NCBI GenBank assembly: GCA_002427885.1
Contig: DIZI01000013.1
Coordinates: forward strand, 1-18,939
Direction: 5' to 3'
DNA: 18,939 nt
Source of the DNA: Paludibacter sp. UBA6032
GTDB lineage: Bacteria; Bacteroidota; Bacteroidia; Bacteroidales; Paludibacteraceae
Below, piece by piece: positions 13,014-18,939 of this stretch. Numbering within the stretch: position 1 is the stretch's first letter; each line of letters starts with the position of its first letter. A model generated the notes under the pieces. That model ran no database searches. It worked only from the letters and a program-made list of their open reading frames with translations, and was not told the DNA's origin. Position numbers and translations under genes: made by a program.

Positions 13014-16000
13014 ATGAAAACAATTGGAACAATCATTATCGCATTAATTTTAAGTTGCAATTTAGCTTCGGCACAGGATACATTGTATATTTACAGATCA
13101 GGGGTTGTAGTAAGTCAGCGACCTGTATCTGAAATTGACAGTATTACTTTTAATAGAAATTACAACGTACCAATTCCTGAAATAACCACAGATGCCGATG
13201 GTAATGTATACCATTCGTTGAAAATAGGGAATCAAACCTGGATGACCGAAAATTTGAAAACAACCAGGTACCGGAATGGTGATTTAATTGGAACGACAAG
13301 TTATTTGTATAATGATTTAACTTATGCTGCATCACCTAAATACCAATGGGCTTATGATGGAAATGAAAGCAACGTAGCAATTAATGGAAGACTTTATACC
13401 TGGCATGCAGTAACCGATAGCCGGAATATTGCTCCGGCAGGCTGGCATGTGGCTACGTATTCCGAATGGACTACTTTGCAGAACTATTTGATTAAAAATG
13501 CTTACAATTACGACAAAACAACAATTGAAAATAAAATTGCCAAGGCATTATCCTTCACTTCACTTTGGTATTCAAGTTCAATAGTTGGTACACCGGGAAA
13601 CGATATGGTTCATAATAACACAGTCGGTTTTTCGGTGGTTCCTGCCGGTTATCGCGGTTTTGACGGGTACTTCTACACATTTGGTATGCTAACTGATATT
13701 TGGACATCAACTGAATTCTCTACAACAAATGCCTGGATAATAAATGTGGGTTACAATGTTCCATCTCTAAACGCACTTGACCGGAATAAAAATTATGGTT
13801 TCTCCGTACGTTGTATCAAAGACACAAAATCACTTCCTACAGTTATCACAAATCAGGTAACATCAATAACATCTAATTCTGCAGTAACAGTAGGTAGTAT
13901 TACATCTGATGGCGGTGAAATAATTACTGAACGTGGAGTTTGCTGGAGTACAAGTCCAAATCCATCTATTTCAACAATTAAAATATCATCAGGTACAGGA
14001 ATTGGTACTTTTACTTGTTCTATTACAGGTTTAATGCCTGATTCAACATATTATGTTCGCGCTTATGCAACAAATAGTGTAGGAACAGCTTATGGTGAAC
14101 AAGTCAGTTTCAAAACATTAAATGCCTCAGAACAAACTGTTACGGATATAGATGGAAATGTTTATCATACCGTGAAAATTGGTACTCAAACCTGGATGGT
14201 GGAAAACCTCAAAACTACAAAATACAGAAATGGAGACTCTATTCCATGTATTACAAACAATAATACATGGGCAGCTATATCAATTCCGGCATATTGTTGG
14301 TACAATAACGATATTACAAATAAAGCCAGTTATGGAGCTTTGTATAATTGGGTTACAGTTATAGACAATCGAAACTTAGCACCTGTGGGCTGGCATATTG
14401 CTACTGACGCCGAATGGAGCACATTAACAAACTATTTAGGTGGAGAATCAGAAGCCGGAGGAAAGATGAAAGAAGCCGGTATAAACCACTGGTTAAGTCC
14501 AAATACAAATGCAACAAATTCAAGTTATTTTTCGGGATTACCTGCAGGACTTCGAAGTTATAGTAATGGAACGTTTCGTAATTTGGGTAGTAACGGTTAT
14601 TTTTGGAGTACAACAGCAAGTGATAGTTTACGTGCATATGATCGCGAATTATTTTATAATCAAGCTAATTGTTTTCGTTATAATTTTGACAGTAAGTTAT
14701 ACGGTTTTTCTGTTCGCTGTGTAAAAGATTCGATTTCAAATTTAAAATTGCCCATCTTTGCAATTTCATATGTCCATAATATAACTGATTCTACTGCTCT
14801 GTGTGAGGGAAAAATAAATTCCGATGGTGGTAGCAAAATTACTGCATCCGGGGTTTGTTGGAGTACTACACCTCATCCAACTTTATTAAACAATAAAGTT
14901 ATTGATACCACAGGTGCTAATTTATTTGCCTATAAAATAACAGGATTAATGCCCGAAACAACTTATTATGCTCGAGCTTATGCAACAAATAGTGTTGGAA
15001 CAGTTTATGATGAAGAAGTTAGTTTCAAAACATTAAATGCCTCAAAACTAACAGTTGCAGATATTGATGGAAATATTTACCATACCGTGAAAATTGGGAC
15101 TCAAATCTGGATGGTTGAAAACCTGAAAGTAACAAAATATAACGATAATACAGCCATTCCTTTAGTGGCTGATAAATCCTCATGGGCAAGTTTGTCCACG
15201 CCCGGATATTGTTGGTATAATAATGATTCTACGAACTCAAAAAAAACTATTGGAGCATTGTACAATTGGTTCACAGTTAATACAGGTAAGTTAGCTCCTA
15301 AAGGATGGCATATACCTACAGATGCAGAGTGGTATACCCTTACAACATTTTTGGGAGGAGATAATATTGCCGGTGGAAAATTAAAAGAAACCGGTCTGAT
15401 CAATTGGACTAGTCCAAATACAGGAGCTACAAATGAAACTAATTTCACAGCCATTCCAACCGGTAATCGAGGAAATAACGATGGTACTTTTCAGGAGATG
15501 GATAAAGGTGGTTTTTGGTGGACTTCTACTGACGTTAATGGGTTTTACTCCTATTTCAGAAGTATCGGCTATAGTTCTGCCGGTGTTGGACGAAGCGGTA
15601 GCCAAAGAATTAATGGTTTAGCTGTTCGTTGCGTTAGAGATTCACTTCAGATGTTCGCTTTACCAACTATTGCACTTTCATACGTATATGCAATAACTAA
15701 TAGCTCCGCTTCCTTTGGTGTAAAAATAGGATCTGATGGTGGTTCAACGATTACACAACGTGGTGTTTGCTGGAGTACATCTGATAATCCCACAATATTA
15801 AACAATAAAATTTCTGTAGGAACCGGAATTGGAGTATTTGACTGTTCTATTACTGGATTATTGGCTGATTCAACATATTATGTCAGGGCTTATGCAATCA
15901 ATAGTGTAGGTACAGCATATGGAGAGAAAGTCAGTTTTAAGACATTGAAATCTTTCGAACAAACAGTTACTGACATTGATGGAAATATATACCATACAAT

Positions 16001-17774
16001 AAAAATTGGTAATCAAACCTGGATGGTGGAAAATTTAAAAACAACAAAGTATAATGATGGTTCAACAATACCAAACGTAACCGATGGATACGCCTGGTCC
16101 AATTTGACAACTCCGGGTTATTGTTGGTATAGTAATGATTTATTAAATTCAAAAGATACATATGGAGCGTTATACAATTGGTATACAGTTAATACAGCTA
16201 AACTAGCTCCAATTGGCTGGCATGTTCCAACACAATTAGAAATAGACACTCTTGCAAATCATTTAGGTGGGTATCCGCTTGCGGGATCTTTGTTAAAAGA
16301 ATCTGGAAATACACATTGGTATGCTGGAAATAGTGACGCAACCAACACTAGCGGATTCACAGCACTTCCCGGTGGCTACCGGTCAAGCATAACCGGAGAT
16401 TATCATAACTCAGGAATGTGGGGTGTATTTTGGTCATCAACTGAAGTAAACGACAAGGGTGGTCGATATATATTATCAAATACCAGTTCAGCCTTTGAAT
16501 ATAACTCCGATGGTAAAAAGTGTGGATTTAGTGTTCGTTGTATAAAAGATTCAACAACAAACAGTACACTGCCCTCTTTTGTACTTTCAAATATATCTTC
16601 AATAACCGATTCATCTGCAATATGTACCGCTAAAATTGGTTCAGATGGTGGATCACCTGTAACAGCTCGTGGCGTTTGTTGGAGTACAAGTCAAAATCCG
16701 ACTATTTCTGATAATAAGAGTTATGCCGGAGTTGGAGCAGGTGTTTATAATTGCAATATTGCGGGTTTATCGCCCAATACAACTTATTATGCAAGAGCTT
16801 ATGCAACTAATAGTATCGGGACAGCGTACGACATTCAAGTGAGTTTTACCACGCTTAAAAATGATTCTGCAGTTCATGTTAAATGGACAGTGTATAATAC
16901 TTCTAATTCAGGTTTATCAAATAACAGCATTTTTGCCGTAACGATTGACAATATGAATAATAAATGGATTGGTTCAAACTTATCAACAATTATGGATAAG
17001 TTTAACGGAAGTAACTGGACTAATTATACAAATGATAAAATTTCAACCGTTCACGGAGGAAATCTTGTTATTGATAAAAAAGGTGACAAATGGATTGTAG
17101 GCGAAGGATTAAACAGGTTCAAAGACTCTACCTGGACTAATTACAATACAGTAAATTCCAACTTACCAGACAATTACGTTTATGCTGTTGTAGTCGACTC
17201 AAATAATACTAAATGGATTGGTACGAGGGAGGCAGGTTTGGTGAAATTCAATGATAGTACATGGACTATTTACAACTCTTCAAATTCAGGAATCCCTAAT
17301 ACCAAGATATATAGTTTAGCTATTGACAAAAGTGGTGATATTTGGATTGGTACAGCATATTCAGGTATTGTAAAATTTGATGGAACAAATTATACCAATT
17401 ACACTAGCTACAATTCCCCCTTACCTTCAAATGATATTTATGCGATTGCAGTTGACCCCAATGGCAATTTATGGTTTGGAACATATAACGGTGTTGCCAA
17501 ATTCAACGGTTCGGTATGGACAATTTATAATACATTTAATTCAGGTTTATCCGGTAATTATATACGTTCTTTTGGATTTACGGATGATGGAAGTGTATGG
17601 ATTGGAACTGTTGGTAACGGATTGTCGAGATTGAAAGGAAACGAATGGACGGTTTATAATACTTCAAACTCTGAACTGCCTAATGATAATGTATTGTCAA
17701 TTGCGATAGAAAAAAATCAAAATAAAATTTGGATGGGAACTCAGGGAGGCGGTTTAGCCTCTATAGAATTTTAA
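13014..17774 (+). CDS. Giant secreted FISUMP and beta-propeller protein
   Basis: The 1586-residue protein has a signal peptide (MKTIGTIIIALILSCNLASAQ) and a short strand module ending VSEIDSITF. Four FISUMP domains (Fibrobacter major paralogous domain, TIGR02145) follow at about 57-272, 376-573, 680-877 and 984-1179. Each opens DxDGNxYHxxKIGxQxWMxENLK and closes with a G(F/L)(S/A)VRC(I/V) motif. Each is followed by a roughly 95-residue fibronectin-like spacer (SDGG, RGVCWST, YYVRAYATNSVGT). The end (1290-1586) is seven WTxYN...IWIGT blades, as in two-component-regulator propellers, enough to close one ring. No T9SS sorting domain is present. It is probably an extracellular binding or adhesion protein; the ligand is unknown. 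FISUMP 1 differs, with YQWAYDGNE in place of CWYNND. Confidence 0.88.
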   Translation: MKTIGTIIIALILSCNLASAQDTLYIYRSGVVVSQRPVSEIDSITFNRNYNVPIPEITTDADGNVYHSLKIGNQTWMTENLKTTRYRNGDLIGTTSYLYNDLTYAASPKYQWAYDGNESNVAINGRLYTWHAVTDSRNIAPAGWHVATYSEWTTLQNYLIKNAYNYDKTTIENKIAKALSFTSLWYSSSIVGTPGNDMVHNNTVGFSVVPAGYRGFDGYFYTFGMLTDIWTSTEFSTTNAWIINVGYNVPSLNALDRNKNYGFSVRCIKDTKSLPTVITNQVTSITSNSAVTVGSITSDGGEIITERGVCWSTSPNPSISTIKISSGTGIGTFTCSITGLMPDSTYYVRAYATNSVGTAYGEQVSFKTLNASEQTVTDIDGNVYHTVKIGTQTWMVENLKTTKYRNGDSIPCITNNNTWAAISIPAYCWYNNDITNKASYGALYNWVTVIDNRNLAPVGWHIATDAEWSTLTNYLGGESEAGGKMKEAGINHWLSPNTNATNSSYFSGLPAGLRSYSNGTFRNLGSNGYFWSTTASDSLRAYDRELFYNQANCFRYNFDSKLYGFSVRCVKDSISNLKLPIFAISYVHNITDSTALCEGKINSDGGSKITASGVCWSTTPHPTLLNNKVIDTTGANLFAYKITGLMPETTYYARAYATNSVGTVYDEEVSFKTLNASKLTVADIDGNIYHTVKIGTQIWMVENLKVTKYNDNTAIPLVADKSSWASLSTPGYCWYNNDSTNSKKTIGALYNWFTVNTGKLAPKGWHIPTDAEWYTLTTFLGGDNIAGGKLKETGLINWTSPNTGATNETNFTAIPTGNRGNNDGTFQEMDKGGFWWTSTDVNGFYSYFRSIGYSSAGVGRSGSQRINGLAVRCVRDSLQMFALPTIALSYVYAITNSSASFGVKIGSDGGSTITQRGVCWSTSDNPTILNNKISVGTGIGVFDCSITGLLADSTYYVRAYAINSVGTAYGEKVSFKTLKSFEQTVTDIDGNIYHTIKIGNQTWMVENLKTTKYNDGSTIPNVTDGYAWSNLTTPGYCWYSNDLLNSKDTYGALYNWYTVNTAKLAPIGWHVPTQLEIDTLANHLGGYPLAGSLLKESGNTHWYAGNSDATNTSGFTALPGGYRSSITGDYHNSGMWGVFWSSTEVNDKGGRYILSNTSSAFEYNSDGKKCGFSVRCIKDSTTNSTLPSFVLSNISSITDSSAICTAKIGSDGGSPVTARGVCWSTSQNPTISDNKSYAGVGAGVYNCNIAGLSPNTTYYARAYATNSIGTAYDIQVSFTTLKNDSAVHVKWTVYNTSNSGLSNNSIFAVTIDNMNNKWIGSNLSTIMDKFNGSNWTNYTNDKISTVHGGNLVIDKKGDKWIVGEGLNRFKDSTWTNYNTVNSNLPDNYVYAVVVDSNNTKWIGTREAGLVKFNDSTWTIYNSSNSGIPNTKIYSLAIDKSGDIWIGTAYSGIVKFDGTNYTNYTSYNSPLPSNDIYAIAVDPNGNLWFGTYNGVAKFNGSVWTIYNTFNSGLSGNYIRSFGFTDDGSVWIGTVGNGLSRLKGNEWTVYNTSNSELPNDNVLSIAIEKNQNKIWMGTQGGGLASIEF
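13185..16860 (+). repeat. Four-unit FISUMP plus spacer repeat array
   Basis: Units of about 912-960 bp start near 13185, 14137, 15052 and 15964. Spacing between the later three is 915 and 912 bp. The unit starts are nearly identical at protein level (TVTDIDGNVYHTVKIGTQTWMVENLK in unit 2, and similarly in 3 and 4), and the DNA is close as well. Unit 1 is more diverged. This supports growth by tandem duplication and allows length change by recombination. Confidence 0.75.
16881..17771 (+). repeat. Seven beta-propeller blade repeats
   Basis: Seven WTxYN-type starts occur at about 40-44-codon intervals, each with a later WIG-type strand (NNKWIGSN, GDKWIVGE, NTKWIGTR, GDIWIGTA, GNLWFGTY, GSVWIGTV, NKIWMGTQ). 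Blade 2 is the shortest and most diverged. The last blade runs to the stop codon. Confidence 0.75.
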
Positions 17775-17834
17775 TTAATGTTGCTTCTAATACATTGAGA
17801 ATGAAACAATTAGAATTGTTTTAAATATTTCTGT

Positions 17835-17875
17835 TAAGAGACTGTCCATCAAATGTGGATAGTCTCTTACTTTTT
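17835..17875 (+). terminator. Intrinsic terminator of the FISUMP operon
   Basis: TAAGAGACTGTCCA (17835-17848) pairs with TGGATAGTCTCTTA (17856-17869) around TCAAATG, 14 bp with one G-T pair, followed by a T-rich run. Confidence 0.85.
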
Positions 17876-17948
17876 ATTTCTAATTTTAAATTCTTTTCCA
17901 TATAAAAAGAAATAATTAAAGAATTATTTCTTTAATTAAAAAAATGAT

Positions 17949-17956
17949 TACCTTTG
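17949..17956 (+). promoter_or_regulatory. -7 box of the hydrogenase gene
   Basis: TACCTTTG matches TAnnTTTG exactly and is followed by GC, as in strong Bacteroidetes promoters. No TTG is seen at the -33 distance. The leader to the ATG at 17992 is about 30 nt. Confidence 0.55.
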
Positions 17957-17991
17957 CGCCCTCAACTGGTAAAACTAACTAAAACTGAAAA

Positions 17992-18939
17992 ATGGCTTTT
18001 GTAAACAACACGTTAATCGTACGAAGAGATTTAATGTCAAAACTCATAAAACTGTACAGTGAGGGAACTTTAATTTCTGAAATAGACCGTCTACCCATAA
18101 GAATGTCTCCAAAAAATGTGCAGGCACGAGGTAGATGTTGTATTCACAAAGAGCGTGCAGTACTAAAATACAAAATGTTACCAATTCTGGGTTTTAGTGT
18201 AGATGAAGAGGAAGATGAATTGACACCTCTATCGGTTTACGCTCAAAAAGCACTCGGGCGAAAAGAAACCAGAAAGAATATTTTGACAGTTGTAGATGAA
18301 GCCTGTACTGCCTGTGTTAAAACGAATTATGTTATAACCAATTTGTGTAAAGGTTGTGTTGCCCGTTCGTGCTATATGAATTGTCCAAAAGATGCCATAA
18401 GCTTTATGGAAAATGGTCAGGCTCATATCAATCACAGTAAATGCATAAATTGTGGAATTTGTAAAGAAGCATGTCCATATCATTCTATAGTTTACATTCC
18501 TATTCCGTGTGAAGAAGTTTGTCCGGTTAAAGCCATCCAAAAAGATGAAAATGGAATTGAGCACATTGATGAAAGTATATGCATTTATTGTGGTAAATGT
18601 ATTAATGCTTGTCCGTTTGGTTCGATCTTCGAAGTTTCGCAGTTATTTGATATTTTGTCTGCCTTTGAACGAAAAGAAAAATTAGTAGCTATTATAGCTC
18701 CGTCCGTTCAATCACAATTTGATAATTCGATTGGAGAAATTGTCGAAGCAGTAGGTCAGATTGGGTTTATCGATGTTATGGAAGTTGCATACGGAGCAAT
18801 GGAAACTACAAAGCAGGAAGGTGAAGAACTGCAGGATAAGTTGGAAAATGGTCAGCAATTTATGACTACATCCTGTTGTCCTTCGTATGTTGAACTGGTA
18901 AACAAACACTTGCATGAGTGGATAAAACGGAGCATGCTG
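17992..18939 (+). CDS. Monomeric [FeFe] hydrogenase, group B-like, 3'-truncated by window edge
   Basis: The visible 316 residues begin MAFVNNTLIVRRDLM and run off the window. After an N-terminal region of about 100 residues comes a cysteine-rich ferredoxin part: C105, C108; C119-x2-C122-x4-C127-x3-CP; C151-x2-C154-x2-C157-x3-CP; CEEVCP (173-178); and C197-x2-C200-x2-C203-x3-CP. These should bind several 4Fe-4S clusters. The hydrogenase H domain starts near residue 230, and its first H-cluster motif is seen as TSCCPSYV (293-300). The rest of the active-site motifs lie outside. The layout fits the single-subunit ferredoxin-linked hydrogenases of fermentative Bacteroidales, which make or use H2 in the cytoplasm. 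No maturation genes (HydE, F, G) are in view. Confidence 0.82.
   Translation, partial: MAFVNNTLIVRRDLMSKLIKLYSEGTLISEIDRLPIRMSPKNVQARGRCCIHKERAVLKYKMLPILGFSVDEEEDELTPLSVYAQKALGRKETRKNILTVVDEACTACVKTNYVITNLCKGCVARSCYMNCPKDAISFMENGQAHINHSKCINCGICKEACPYHSIVYIPIPCEEVCPVKAIQKDENGIEHIDESICIYCGKCINACPFGSIFEVSQLFDILSAFERKEKLVAIIAPSVQSQFDNSIGEIVEAVGQIGFIDVMEVAYGAMETTKQEGEELQDKLENGQQFMTTSCCPSYVELVNKHLHEWIKRSML

Overview
The window looks like a chromosomal segment of an anaerobic, low-GC member of the Bacteroidetes, probably Bacteroidales. The evidence is: several exported proteins with type IX secretion (T9SS) C-terminal sorting domains; a giant protein built of Fibrobacter-type 'major paralogous' (FISUMP) modules; -7 promoter boxes of the form TAnnTTTG; weak Shine-Dalgarno signals; an M13 peptidase lipoprotein; and a monomeric [FeFe] hydrogenase of the kind found in Bacteroidales (group B-like).

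Layout. (1) 1-1900 is an accessory, cassette-like stretch. An XRE regulator fused to a membrane domain, a small membrane protein and a four-helix membrane protein lie between copies of an attC-like hairpin (11-38, 1202-1232, with a diverged form at 1860-1897). Four helically phased TGACGTAAA-type repeats precede the regulator. (2) 1900-5200 is a mosaic of palindromic, REP-like repeats around four short genes: a secreted barrel-like protein, a DUF559 (Vsr-like) nuclease lying between two copies of one composite repeat, a DUF6994-like protein whose C-terminus is encoded by a repeat, and an orphan Imm5-type immunity protein. (3) 5284-10851 holds ordinary genes: a membrane-anchored metallophosphoesterase, a small gene remnant, a convergent M13 endopeptidase lipoprotein, a divergent penicillin-binding/beta-lactamase-like serine hydrolase, and a small membrane protein with a clear terminator. 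(4) 11209-17774 is a surface-protein block: a T9SS cargo protein, then a two-gene operon of a small T9SS cargo and a 1586-residue protein with four FISUMP modules, four spacers and a seven-bladed beta-propeller. (5) 17992 to the window end is the start of the [FeFe] hydrogenase, cut by the edge.

How the parts may work together. The surface block is probably a secreted adhesin or sensor unit exported across the outer membrane. The repeat mosaic and cassettes look like an insertion hot spot that collects small regulatory, membrane and immunity genes. The most interesting signals are the cassette-like hairpins, the nuclease-repeat association, and three hairpins in which different stem sequences keep the same fold (compensatory changes, constant TGT loop, conserved G-T pair).
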